Below are positions 45,245-54,272 of a stretch of DNA of 64,000 bases, in pieces; the first letter of the stretch is position 1; each line of letters begins with the position of its first letter. The notes below the pieces were generated by a model. The model searched no databases, was not told where the DNA came from, and worked only from the letters and a program-made list of their open reading frames with translations. The translations under genes were made by a program, and so were the position numbers. The stretch is from assembly GCF_042665295.1 (NCBI RefSeq), contig NZ_JBHTCO010000020.1:62001-126000 (forward strand), given 5' to 3'. The stretch is from Scopulibacillus_A cellulosilyticus (GTDB lineage Bacteria > Bacillota > Bacilli > Bacillales > Sporolactobacillaceae).

Positions 45245-45418
45245 TCGTCTCCCCCCCTGGTACAACTGAATTCTTATATTTGTTTAATTTAATTTATGGG
45301 TATTCAGTGTTTTTGGCACGGCATCTCCATTAAATTCCCCAGAATTGTTTCCCATTAAAAAACCTGCCAGACGTAAACACCCAGCAGGATTATGAACAAA
45401 AAACCCATTTGATAAAAT

Positions 45419-46183
45419 TTAAGGCAGTAAATCTATTTTTGCTCCCCTGGAGGAATGGGTTAAACCGGCTTTTCCTTGAACCATAAACATTAATGATTTC
45501 CCAAAGTCAATACCAATCTTTCCTGTCATCTCAGCAACTTTCTGAGCAATAACAACGGAATTTACCCCGCATGAAATAAGGGCAATATCAAAATTATCTT
45601 TATTTATTCTTATCGTTTCTAAGGTGTGATCCATTTGATAATTATGATCGAAGGGCAAATTTATACAAATATTCATTTTATAAGGTTTTTCTCTTAATAG
45701 TTGAGAAGCTTGTTCAGACCACTGGCCTATCAACATGATCTTCTTACTCCTCAGCTCTTTCCAAAATTGCTTTTTTTGAGCAAAAACCCTGTTCACAAAT
45801 GTATGACATACCATTTGCGGGTTAATTTGAAAATAGCTAAAAACTTGATCGGTTAATTCACGTTTCAATCGGTTTTCAGTAAGAATTGGATCATTTTTAT
45901 AAAAAGGGATCCCAACGATATCAGCTGCCTTTATAGCATCGACCATTTGATCCCTTAGCGTAAGGTTTGGGAGGGTTACGCCTTTCAATTTTCGATCCTG
46001 ATTGGCTTTCTGCGCCCATTTTTCTTTTAAAACATTTTCAACTGTCATAACAGAATCCTGTGCCAAAACAATGTTTTCACCGTCACCTATACGTACAAGA
46101 GAAAGCGGCTTACTTTCTTCAATGGCCTTTATTAATTTTTCTAAAACTTGATCTACAGTTAAAAATTGTTCATCCGGGATCAT
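45419..46183 (-). CDS. GT-D fold glycosyltransferase domain protein
   Basis: 254 residues. SLVRIGDGENIVLAQDS (about residue 30) is the GT-D/DUF1792 signature around an RxGDGE motif. KAADIVGIPFY and ISCGVNSVVIAQKVAEMTGKIGIDFGKSLMFM are the later conserved blocks. GT-D enzymes transfer glucose onto O-linked glycans of serine-rich surface proteins in streptococci. Here the target may be the collagen-like Thr residues (inference). AAAGGAG precedes the ATG at 46183 at good spacing, so the longer frame is unlikely. Confidence 0.8.
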   Translation of the reverse strand: MIPDEQFLTVDQVLEKLIKAIEESKPLSLVRIGDGENIVLAQDSVMTVENVLKEKWAQKANQDRKLKGVTLPNLTLRDQMVDAIKAADIVGIPFYKNDPILTENRLKRELTDQVFSYFQINPQMVCHTFVNRVFAQKKQFWKELRSKKIMLIGQWSEQASQLLREKPYKMNICINLPFDHNYQMDHTLETIRINKDNFDIALISCGVNSVVIAQKVAEMTGKIGIDFGKSLMFMVQGKAGLTHSSRGAKIDLLP

Positions 46184-46420
46184 AGAAGGAACTCCTTTAG
46201 TCAAGATTTTCTACTTTAAGATATATGATGGCATTTGACTGATCGATACCTTCTATTTAAAAATAGGCCGGCTCTTAATATGGATAAATCCTCTATTTTT
46301 TAAAATCCGCAAATGCTCGTAACTTTAGTCCACACGCTTACCGCCTTTAGACATAATCTAGAAACGAGAGCAATCCCCCATAATTAGTAAAACAATTGAA
46401 TGAAGGGAGACAGCGCAACA

Positions 46421-46735
46421 ATGGGTAAAATGAATACTTCATTAGTTGAAATAACTGCATTAGAAGAAACACTCGGTGCTGAAAATGCCAGAATTCGAAT
46501 CAATGGTATGGAAAGTGATTTAGAAAACCTTCCAAGAACTGTCTTTATGGCGAATGTAACAAGAACAGCAGAGGGGTTTATCCCGCTTAACATTGAGGTA
46601 CTCGTTAGAAACGAGGTCAGGTCCAGAATAGATATCCAGCTCCCATCTCCTGTCTTGGTTCCATCGTTAGTTTTATTTACAGAACCGGATAGCGAGCGCA
46701 GAACGGTTACTTTAGACATTAATATTATGAGGTAG
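46421..46735 (+). CDS. Hypothetical small beta-rich protein
   Basis: 104 residues, MGKMNTSLVEITALEETLG at the start, then alternating strands (RTVFMANVTRTAEGFIPLNIEVLVRNEV, PSLVLFTEPDSERRTVTLDINIM). No Cys, no membrane helix. AAGGGAG stands 11 bases before the ATG. The composition (beta-rich, no signal) resembles spore surface subunits such as that at 53674, but I do not recognise it. Next gene on the same strand is the second mini-kinase. Confidence 0.5.
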   Translation: MGKMNTSLVEITALEETLGAENARIRINGMESDLENLPRTVFMANVTRTAEGFIPLNIEVLVRNEVRSRIDIQLPSPVLVPSLVLFTEPDSERRTVTLDINIMR

Positions 46736-46836
46736 ATTTAAGAAGATATAAGGAGATTTCAAGGGTATTCTTTGAGCAGTTGGGAGTTGGTGTGCACTGC
46801 GGAGCAATTCTCCAAAAAAGGAGGATTATAAATTTA

Positions 46837-47382
46837 ATGTCATTGTCTAATAAGAGCAATATACTGTCTAATGATGATTTAAAAAGAATAAATTCATGGA
46901 TAAACAAATTAAAGGAAATGAAACCATTAGATAAAAAACAAAGAGTTAAAAAGGCGAAAAGTAAATTAAAACTTAACTATAAAAAAATCGGCGCAGGCTG
47001 CAACAGGATTGTCTATGACATTAATCATAGATATGTCTTAAAAGTAGCCATTACTAAAAGGGGCATTAAAAACAACGAGATTGAATTTAACATATATAAA
47101 CATTGCCCTGATCAATTACGGGAACATCTATGCCCCGTTAAAGAGATTGGGTACGGCTGGATTATTATGGATAAAATGAGTAAAAAGGTGCCTAAAAGCA
47201 GTTATTACAACAGAAAAAGAACTGAAATGTTTAATGAATTTAAGAATAACGGTATTGAGGCTAAGGACCTTCAATGGAGTAATTTAGCCTTATCAAAGTC
47301 AGGTAAAATCACAGTCTTTGATTATGGAAACTTTAATATGCCTTCAAAGAATATTATCTATAAGAAGAAACGGAAAAAATAA
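46837..47382 (+). CDS. Mini protein-kinase-fold protein (copy 2)
   Basis: 181 residues, aligned along the full length with the protein at 38272, including an IGAGCNRIVYD loop, VLKVA, NEIEF, WIIMDKM, DLQWSN and FDYG, and the same basic tail. The active-site residues K, E, D, N and D are conserved in both copies, which argues for a working enzyme. The ATG at 46837 has AAAGGAGG upstream; the longer frame is not supported. It runs into a second kinase-like gene 83 bases on. Confidence 0.65.
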   Translation: MSLSNKSNILSNDDLKRINSWINKLKEMKPLDKKQRVKKAKSKLKLNYKKIGAGCNRIVYDINHRYVLKVAITKRGIKNNEIEFNIYKHCPDQLREHLCPVKEIGYGWIIMDKMSKKVPKSSYYNRKRTEMFNEFKNNGIEAKDLQWSNLALSKSGKITVFDYGNFNMPSKNIIYKKKRKK

Positions 47383-47465
47383 TCCGCTATTTATCTCTTA
47401 AGTTATTAAATTTATGAAAGCAGGCATTCTTCAAAAGGTCAAAAGCAATTTAAGGGGTATGATAA

Positions 47466-48083
47466 ATGAAAGGCTTCAAATCCATTAAAATTGAGGGGAG
47501 AGATGGACAACAGGTGGAAGTTGTTCATAATCCAACTTCCTATCCTCTAATCGGAAAAGGCCTGCAGGGGGCTGTGTTCAAACTTTCCAAAGATCGTTGT
47601 GTTAAAATTTATGCCAGGGAAAAAGATGCCTTAAAGGAACGGCAAGCATTAACCGCATTACAAGATTCCCCGATTGTTCCAAAGTTGTATGAATCAGGAT
47701 CAAATTACATCGTTATGGAATACATTGAAGGACCTACTTTACTTGAATATCTAAAAAAAACGCGTTCCATGACTAAACATTTATCACAGCAGCTTATGTT
47801 TATAATAAGAGAAATGGAACGTATAAAATTCACCCGAAGAGATGCATCATTGCGTCATATTATTGTAACTAAAAAAAAGGATCTTAAACTTATAGATCTT
47901 GTCAATTCATATACAAAAAATCGGAATCAACCTAAAGTACTTTTAAAAGGATTAAATAGGTTGGGGTTATTAACCCCATTTTTGAATCAAGTAAAAAAAA
48001 TTGATTTAGGTTCTTTTAATAAATGGATGACTGACAAAAAACTTCTTAGTCAAATTGGCGTGCATAGGAAAAAGGGGGAATAA
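47466..48083 (+). CDS. YrzF-like protein kinase family
   Basis: 205 residues of the YrzF/Bud32-like kinase group of spore formers. It has a Gly loop IGKGLQGAVFKL, CVKIYAR (Lys), hinge YIVMEYIEGPTLLEYL, TRRDASLRHIIV (catalytic Asp; the usual Asn is His) and LIDLVNS instead of DFG. The changed Asn and Gly make the activity uncertain. In B. subtilis such genes are expressed during sporulation. It pairs with the mini-kinase upstream. Confidence 0.7.
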   Translation: MKGFKSIKIEGRDGQQVEVVHNPTSYPLIGKGLQGAVFKLSKDRCVKIYAREKDALKERQALTALQDSPIVPKLYESGSNYIVMEYIEGPTLLEYLKKTRSMTKHLSQQLMFIIREMERIKFTRRDASLRHIIVTKKKDLKLIDLVNSYTKNRNQPKVLLKGLNRLGLLTPFLNQVKKIDLGSFNKWMTDKKLLSQIGVHRKKGE

Positions 48084-48107
48084 AATAGTAAGAGGCGTTA
48101 AAAATAA

Positions 48108-48145
48108 ACAGCTGACCTCCAGATTAAGGATGCCAGCTGTTTTGA
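48108..48145. terminator. Bidirectional terminator
   Basis: AACAGCTG/CAGCTGTT arms around an 18-base loop, followed by TTTTG; between convergent genes. Confidence 0.7.
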
Positions 48146-48155
48146 AAATACCTTT

Positions 48156-49211
48156 TTACTTTGAAACAAGTGATAGTGCGTATTCGATAGGTTTGGTTAA
48201 AGAGTGATCCTTTACTGTTCCATCGAGCGGAAATGGCAGCGGATTCACTTCAAAAATCCATAAATGTCCACTGCCGTCCAATCCTAAATCGATGCCTAAA
48301 TTAGCCATATGATAGCCTTGTTGTTCAAAAACATGGCAAATCTTATGGCCAAGAAGAATAATTGACTTTTCTATTTCCTCCCATTTTATCTTATCCTGGG
48401 GATATACTTTAATTAAGTTTTCAATGGTTAAGGCCGTTGCCGTCTTTGGAATCATATGACTGCCATTTGCAGCAACCCGGAACAACAAACAAGACACTTT
48501 CCACTTTCCTTTGGCGTTTTTGTTCATATTAAGCCGGATATCAGTGATGTTTTCGCCTCGCGTCACAGTCTGAATGCTTTGCTGGATAATATAATCCTTA
48601 GCCGAGGTTTTGCCAGAAAACCAATTAAAAAAATCCTTGAATGATGAAAATTCCTTTTCTTTCATTTTTAGCCTTTTGGCAAAAAACACTTTTATCTTCC
48701 CATCCTTTTTCAGCTTTACTCGAAAAATCCCCCTGCTGCTGTGTCCTTTACTGACATCTACAGGTTTTAACATAATATCCTGATACATAAACAAACATTG
48801 TTTAAGGTCCATTTTACTTTCTAATATCACTGTTACCGGAAGATTGTCTCTAAGCAGATGATCTTTTGCCAAAAGAGACCATCCTTCCCATTTATCGAAT
48901 ATAAAATTATTAAATACCTTCTTTCCAATGACTTCTTCAATTTGTTTTAATACCTCTTGATCAATATGACATTGGACGTAAATTGCGTCAGGAAAGGGAA
49001 ATATGCCTTCTTTCCATTCTTTCGTATCCTTCTCAAAAACATCCCCTTTCACTTGAAGCATCTCAAAATCTAAATCTTCAATATAAAACCTTATAAAGTT
49101 TGCCTTACCAAGGAACTTTTTAATTCTTCTTTCAACCAATTCACACATTAATCGTTTTTCTTCCGAAACGCAGATCCCTATTAGAGGTAAATATTCATTA
49201 AAATTATCCAT
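48156..49211 (-). CDS. YheC/YheD family ATP-grasp spore coat protein
   Basis: 351 residues: YLPLIGICVSEEKRL at the N-terminus, then a central ATP-grasp domain (about 110-345) with ILESKMDLKQCLFMYQDIMLKPVDVSKGHSSRGIF, YIIQQSIQTVTRGENITDIRLNMNKN, and LWIFEVNPLPFPLDG at the end (metal-binding E and N). B. subtilis YheC and YheD are endospore coat-associated. The family might ligate amino acids to a glycan or protein. AAGAGGGAG precedes the ATG. Confidence 0.82.
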   Translation of the reverse strand: MDNFNEYLPLIGICVSEEKRLMCELVERRIKKFLGKANFIRFYIEDLDFEMLQVKGDVFEKDTKEWKEGIFPFPDAIYVQCHIDQEVLKQIEEVIGKKVFNNFIFDKWEGWSLLAKDHLLRDNLPVTVILESKMDLKQCLFMYQDIMLKPVDVSKGHSSRGIFRVKLKKDGKIKVFFAKRLKMKEKEFSSFKDFFNWFSGKTSAKDYIIQQSIQTVTRGENITDIRLNMNKNAKGKWKVSCLLFRVAANGSHMIPKTATALTIENLIKVYPQDKIKWEEIEKSIILLGHKICHVFEQQGYHMANLGIDLGLDGSGHLWIFEVNPLPFPLDGTVKDHSLTKPIEYALSLVSK

Positions 49212-49403
49212 TTTATTTACTCTCCCTCTTGAAAATCAACCCATTACTAATGTATGTTTAAACTTTTAACTATTTCAGAAATTCCATATTTGCCCCATTA
49301 AATGTACTGATGTATCGGGTCAATTATCCATAAAAATCATATATTGACTATATAACAGCACCTAAATAAGGAAGTAAAATGAGACAGTTGGAAGTGGATA
49401 TGA

Positions 49404-50741
49404 GTGAATATTTCTGTATTAGGTACAGGATACGTTGGTTTAGTAACAGGCGTTTGTTTATCCGAAATCGGTCATGATGTGACATGTATTGATATTGATC
49501 AAGACAAGATAAATAAAATGAGCGTTGGTATTTCACCGATCTTTGAGCCGGGGCTTAATGAATTAATGTTAACCAATATCAATAAAGGCCGGTTACACTT
49601 TACAGCAGATCATCATCAGGGGCTTGCTGATAAAGATATCATATATATAGCCGTTGAGACCCCGCAAAAGGAGGACGGATCAGCTGATCTTCGCTTTATT
49701 GTCCGAGCAGCCAAAGACATTGTCTGTCATATAAAAAAAGACGTCATTGTTGTTATAAAAAGTACTGTGCCAGTTGGAACTAATAAATTTATAAAAGAAT
49801 TGATCCTGGACAATTTAACAAAAGACATAAAAGTAGACATTATTTCAAATCCGGAATTCCTTCGTGAAGGATCAGCCATAAATGATACCTTTTACGGTGA
49901 TCGGATTGTTATTGGTTCTGAGAATGAAAGTGCGGCAAGTATTCTCGAGGAGGTATATAAACCGTTCCGAGTTCCTGTCTTCAAAACCGATATTTACAGC
50001 GCCGAAATGATCAAATATGCATCTAACGCATTTTTAGCTGCAAAAATTAGTTTTATAAACGAAATGGCTCATATTTGCGATAAAGTAGGAGCTAATATTG
50101 ATGACGTGGCAAAGGGAATGGGACAAGATAAGCGAATTGGCCCCGATTTTTTAAGTGCTGGGATTGGATACGGCGGTTCCTGCTTTCCAAAGGACACGCA
50201 AGCATTAGTTAAAATGGCAGAGGACATACAATATAAACCGATCATTACAAAAGCGGCTATCGAAGTGAATGAATGCCAGCAAACCTTACTTGTAGAAAAA
50301 GCAAAAAAATATTTTGGAAATCTATTGGGAAAACGGTTGGCTTTATTAGGTTTAACCTATAAACCTAATACTGATGATGTAAGGGGTTCACCCGCTATCC
50401 CCATTTCAAAACAATTATTGAAAGAAAGCGCTGAGATCATCGCATATGATCCAGCCGGAATTGGAAAAGCCAGAACCATTCTTCCAAGCAGGATACAATA
50501 TGCAGGTTCTTTAGATGAAGCACTTTTGAATGCTGATCTTGCCTTCCTCTTGACAGAATGGAATGAAGTCACCGGATCACTCTTAAGAAAGGCCTGTCAA
50601 TTAATGAAAGAACCTATTATTTTTGATGGGCGAAATTGTTTCTCATTAGATGAAGTTAGAAAGCTTAACATTGAATATCATTCAATAGGAAGACCCCCTG
50701 TTTTAAGAGTAAAGTCACATCATCTTGGGCAGGATTGTTAA
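49404..50741 (+). CDS. UDP-glucose 6-dehydrogenase
   Basis: 445 residues. ISVLGTGYVGLVTGVCLSEIGHDV is the NAD-binding start. IKSTVPVGT, NPEFLREGSAINDTFYGDRIVIG and GIGYGGSCFPKDTQALV (catalytic Cys) are the middle motifs. LGLTYKPNTDDVRGSPAI and FDGRNCF close it. It oxidises UDP-glucose (from GalU) to UDP-glucuronate, supplying a negatively charged sugar. GTG start with GGAAG upstream (weak). It is divergent from the YheC/D gene. Confidence 0.93.
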   Translation: MNISVLGTGYVGLVTGVCLSEIGHDVTCIDIDQDKINKMSVGISPIFEPGLNELMLTNINKGRLHFTADHHQGLADKDIIYIAVETPQKEDGSADLRFIVRAAKDIVCHIKKDVIVVIKSTVPVGTNKFIKELILDNLTKDIKVDIISNPEFLREGSAINDTFYGDRIVIGSENESAASILEEVYKPFRVPVFKTDIYSAEMIKYASNAFLAAKISFINEMAHICDKVGANIDDVAKGMGQDKRIGPDFLSAGIGYGGSCFPKDTQALVKMAEDIQYKPIITKAAIEVNECQQTLLVEKAKKYFGNLLGKRLALLGLTYKPNTDDVRGSPAIPISKQLLKESAEIIAYDPAGIGKARTILPSRIQYAGSLDEALLNADLAFLLTEWNEVTGSLLRKACQLMKEPIIFDGRNCFSLDEVRKLNIEYHSIGRPPVLRVKSHHLGQDC

Positions 50742-50754
50742 ACATTAATTAAAA

Positions 50755-50793
50755 AAAGATCGTTCTTTTTGAAACGATCTTTTTTTCAATCCA
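50755..50793 (+). terminator. Terminator of the UDP-glucose dehydrogenase gene
   Basis: AAAAAAGATCGTT/AACGATCTTTTTT around TCTTTTTGA, with a long T run. Confidence 0.9.
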
Positions 50794-50839
50794 GTTTTTT
50801 TACAGATATTGTTAAGAAGCAATTTGTTAAAGAAAGTTA

Positions 50840-52402
50840 TTACTTTTCTGTTTTAAATTTGGCCATTTTGTACTTTCTTAAGCGTTTGTTAAACTTCTTA
50901 ATCATTTTTAATAAATGGGCGTCCCGTGTATTTTCCATCAAATAACCTTGTTTATTAATATACTTATGATAATGAATGATAATAGGCTTTGCCTTTGTGC
51001 CTTTGTATAAAATTTTTGGGTTTAAATGATAATTCATCTCTTTAGGGAGTTCATCAAAAGGAATATCTTCTGTAAAATAGGCTAAAGTCAGTGCAGCTTG
51101 TTCACAAAAAAAGAATTTATCAAGAAGATGTTTATTTTCAATTAAATCATGGACATACTTTTTCCATGTTGAAAGAAAAGGGGGCAGAATTTTTTGTGGA
51201 AATATAAGTACGCCGGCATTGCAGTACCAAATCATCGGCTTGCCTTTAAAAGATGCCTTAAAATTTTTTGCCGGGAAAGGAAGATTGAAATGAGAGAAAA
51301 GTTTTTCAAACGTATCATGTGAAACAGTTGCCTTGCCTGCCATTGCAGCCTGAAATTTTTTACCGTCAATATACTTTAAAGGATCTTGAACAACAATAGT
51401 ATCGCAGTCCATCAGTATTACTGTATCATAATACGCCGTTTCCGATAATTCAAAAAATCTAAACTTGTTTGAAGGCGCATGTTCTTTGCTAAAACGTTTA
51501 ACGACCCGAACAAACACTCCCCACTCCCCAAGCTCATCTACAAAAGATGGATCCGCATCTTCCACCATACACACAACTATATTTGCCCCCGCCATACTTC
51601 CGCCAAACCAACGAATGGACTGAACTAATCTTAAAGCTTGTTCACGATATTTAGCACTGTTTTCTGCCACACACCCGATTAACAAACGGCCTGCTTTACA
51701 AGATTTTTGATGTTGACTCAATTGATTTCTAACATGGCTTGAATATAAAGGATGTTGCCTTTTTTTTACAAACCCGAAAAAGTTTTGCTCCCACTTTACA
51801 CAATACAAATCGTGTCGATCGCTCATCTTTAAGATAGTATCAATCGTTTGTTTGTTACAGCGCATCCCCATCGTAGCATGGATCTCATCCAATTGATCTG
51901 ACTCGTTCGGATTATCATATAGCGGCGTACTGAGAATAATAACCCCATCTGGATGTAAAACATTTTTGAGTTTCTTCCATATATCCTCCATTTCAAATAC
52001 TGGAATATGTTCAATGACATGATTTAATATAATAACATCATAAATGTTCTTTTCGCTTAAGTCTTTAGCTTCTTTCATTTCTAATTTTACTTTAGGATCT
52101 GAATAATGTTTTTTGGCGATTTTCAGAGCATCAGAACTAAAGTCGATACCATGATAATAATCTATCTTTTCCCTAAGAAAAAATGGAATTAATTCACCTC
52201 TTCCAAAACCGATTTCCAGCACCCTTTTATCTTTAAGATGACCAATAAGGGATTCTATAAACTTAAATGTATCTGCAAACCGCTGATGTACTTTATTTTC
52301 TTTATAGTCTTTAAAACCTGATAGTCCATAATCTTTGTTTGTTAATAAATCTTTGCCGCCCAAAAAATAATTTTCATTATATTTTTCGTTTAAATGTCCC
52401 AC
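50840..52402 (-). CDS. Fused methyltransferase and GT8-like glycosyltransferase (copy 2)
   Basis: 520 residues, homologous over the full length to 41673-43277: methyltransferase (VLEIGFGRGELIPFFL, DVIILNHVIEHIPVFEME, GVIILSTPLYDNPNESDQ) and a GT-A domain (LIGCVAENSAKYREQALRLVQSIRWFGGSMAG, ILMDCDTIVVQDP, WYCNAGVLIFPQ, IIHYHKYINK). The short link between them differs more than the domains. The GTG start at 52402 has AAAGGGGG nine bases upstream. As a pair with copy 1 it brackets the sulfation and sugar-nucleotide genes. Confidence 0.83.
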   Translation of the reverse strand: MGHLNEKYNENYFLGGKDLLTNKDYGLSGFKDYKENKVHQRFADTFKFIESLIGHLKDKRVLEIGFGRGELIPFFLREKIDYYHGIDFSSDALKIAKKHYSDPKVKLEMKEAKDLSEKNIYDVIILNHVIEHIPVFEMEDIWKKLKNVLHPDGVIILSTPLYDNPNESDQLDEIHATMGMRCNKQTIDTILKMSDRHDLYCVKWEQNFFGFVKKRQHPLYSSHVRNQLSQHQKSCKAGRLLIGCVAENSAKYREQALRLVQSIRWFGGSMAGANIVVCMVEDADPSFVDELGEWGVFVRVVKRFSKEHAPSNKFRFFELSETAYYDTVILMDCDTIVVQDPLKYIDGKKFQAAMAGKATVSHDTFEKLFSHFNLPFPAKNFKASFKGKPMIWYCNAGVLIFPQKILPPFLSTWKKYVHDLIENKHLLDKFFFCEQAALTLAYFTEDIPFDELPKEMNYHLNPKILYKGTKAKPIIIHYHKYINKQGYLMENTRDAHLLKMIKKFNKRLRKYKMAKFKTEK

Positions 52403-52591
52403 CTGCTCATTCCCCCTTTAAAGTACGTTTCCCGGGACTTTCATAAGTTGTGTACTTTTTTTTGAGTAAAACATCTGTCCAAGCTTTATTAATAATTTAT
52501 TCGTAAAAAGGCTATTCAGAAACTTGTCTTGCTTTAAACAGGCTGATGTTTAGGCAGCAAGAGACGCCTTAAATGTGTCTGCACAAATGGG

Positions 52592-53434
52592 TTATTCATA
52601 TAATTCTTCATACATTTCACGAATGAACTTTTCGAAATACTCCGAATCAATCAATTCGGGTGATTCGTCTGTTTTAAGAATAAGCTTGTAGAGTGAGGCA
52701 ATGTCTTTTGGTACATCCTTTTCCTTTAATAAATCCTCAATAGTTGATTTACTGTGTTGAAGTTCTGGTTGAATAAAAGAATCAACAGTTTTTTTTATTT
52801 CCTTGGAGCAGGGCAAAATAATATCAATTTTCTCTGCTGCTTTTTTTATCTTATTTTCCCAATTGTCTATAAAACTATCATAATGAATAAGCGTTCTATT
52901 TGAACCTATAGACGAGTGCAATGATGACAGTGTATACAGCCCCCAGATTTGAAATGATTTTATCTTAGAGAATCCATTTCTCTCATTAAGGGAATGAGCG
53001 ACGTCTAAGGGATTCCTTACAACAATCACATAAGTAGGACTGATATTTAATTCCTGAAAAAACTCTTGCCACATTGGAAGAAGTAAACTCGTTCTGGGAT
53101 CCTTCCAGCCCCACAGCCTCTTATCAATAAATTCATTAATAATAATTTGTTTTAAGCGTTTTTTATGAAGGGCTATATCCTTCCTTTTCCACCATTCCCC
53201 AGGCAGCGGCACTTGTGTATCCCATGATCTTGAGAACTTCTTAAGTATTTGCTGCTGTCTTAGCATGATTTCTTTATGTTCCCAATACCCTTCTTGATTG
53301 AACTTCTCTCCTTTTATGATTAAGTCTGAATCATTTCCAAGATCAACACCTAGTAAGTTTAAGCACCTCGTAATCATCGATGTTCCGCTTCTATGCATCC
53401 CTAATATACATACCGCTTTCGATTGCCCTCCCAT
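52592..53434 (-). CDS. Sulfotransferase (PAPS-dependent)
   Basis: 280 residues. VCILGMHRSGTSMITRCLNLLGVDLG is the PAPS 5'-phosphosulfate loop. RLWGWKDPRTSLLLPMWQEFF and TYVIVVRNPLDVAHSLNERNGFS (Arg of the 3'-phosphate site, then Ser) follow. LIHYDSFIDNWENKI is a later motif. It is of the type often found with glycosyltransferases in bacteria. GGGGGA lies 7 bases before the ATG. The acceptor is not known. Confidence 0.86.
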   Translation of the reverse strand: MGGQSKAVCILGMHRSGTSMITRCLNLLGVDLGNDSDLIIKGEKFNQEGYWEHKEIMLRQQQILKKFSRSWDTQVPLPGEWWKRKDIALHKKRLKQIIINEFIDKRLWGWKDPRTSLLLPMWQEFFQELNISPTYVIVVRNPLDVAHSLNERNGFSKIKSFQIWGLYTLSSLHSSIGSNRTLIHYDSFIDNWENKIKKAAEKIDIILPCSKEIKKTVDSFIQPELQHSKSTIEDLLKEKDVPKDIASLYKLILKTDESPELIDSEYFEKFIREMYEELYE

Positions 53435-53673
53435 TGCCTAATCCCCCAAACTTGCAAATAAGTACTTTTGTATTACGGTATGAATACAAATATCACATCG
53501 TTCCGTTACGAATGGTATTCTGATGTTCAGGCAAGTTATTAAAGGTTCTGTATAATTAAGTGCTCCTTCACCGCAGCATATTCAAAGGCGCAGCGCCGCT
53601 TCTCGCCGTAAAACTGCAAATTAGCAATTTCTTAAAGTTTGAAAAGAGGATCACTTCGATCCTCTTTTTCAGG

Positions 53674-54018
53674 TTATCGCATAGTCAATTCTGAGTTTAA
53701 TACTCGTTGGCTGGGATTTACCCTGCCATTGTCTCTGAATCCCCAACTTGAAAACTGTACTTCTTTATTACTTAAATTGGATCTGAATTGGACTTCGTAT
53801 TGAGCTTCTCCACTTACATCAACATTGAGAACAAATGCAGACGATTTAGGATCAATAGTTAAAAATCCTGTATCAAATATTTTACGTTTCGCCCCATCGA
53901 GATGAAAGACCTTTGCCCTCACAACCGCCGTGCTTTTGCTGTTATTCAAAAACTTTAGATTAATAGTTGCAGAAGGTGTACCAGTATTTTCAATTGGCCC
54001 TGTGGTAAATTTCGGCAT
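53674..54018 (-). CDS. Hypothetical small beta-rich surface-type protein
   Basis: 114 residues, MPKFTTGPIENTGTPSATIN at the start, then strands typical of a beta-sandwich (VVRAKVFHLDGAKRKIFDTGF, then SSAFVLNVDVSGEAQYEVQFR). There is no signal peptide, Cys or membrane helix. AAAGGGGGTAGATAG precedes the ATG. Such single-domain proteins are common in spore exosporium gene sets; family not recognised. A hairpin at about 54176-54228 lies upstream of the start. Confidence 0.5.
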   Translation of the reverse strand: MPKFTTGPIENTGTPSATINLKFLNNSKSTAVVRAKVFHLDGAKRKIFDTGFLTIDPKSSAFVLNVDVSGEAQYEVQFRSNLSNKEVQFSSWGFRDNGRVNPSQRVLNSELTMR

Positions 54019-54175
54019 TCTATCTACCCCCTTTAGAAGATCTAGGGTGCATTCTGCAAATATGAACGGCCCTGTTATATCGTATTAATTGTTTCTTCAT
54101 CCTGTATAGATAAATGATAGTAGAAAAGTTCCCATTTCTGTGATCTTTGATCGATAGATATTTTTCAGGTATTGC

Positions 54176-54228
54176 CGGGCACTTAAAGTATGAAAATAAG
54201 CCCGGCAATTTTAGGCTGGGCTTTTAAT
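54176..54228 (-). terminator. Terminator of the TauE/SafE gene
   Basis: GCCGGGC arm at about 54174-54180 and GCCCGGC arm at about 54199-54205, between the minus-strand TauE gene and the next gene. Confidence 0.55.
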
Positions 54229-54272
54229 CACTGTTTAGTTCAGCATATAGCTTTCAGTTAACTCTTTTGGTT

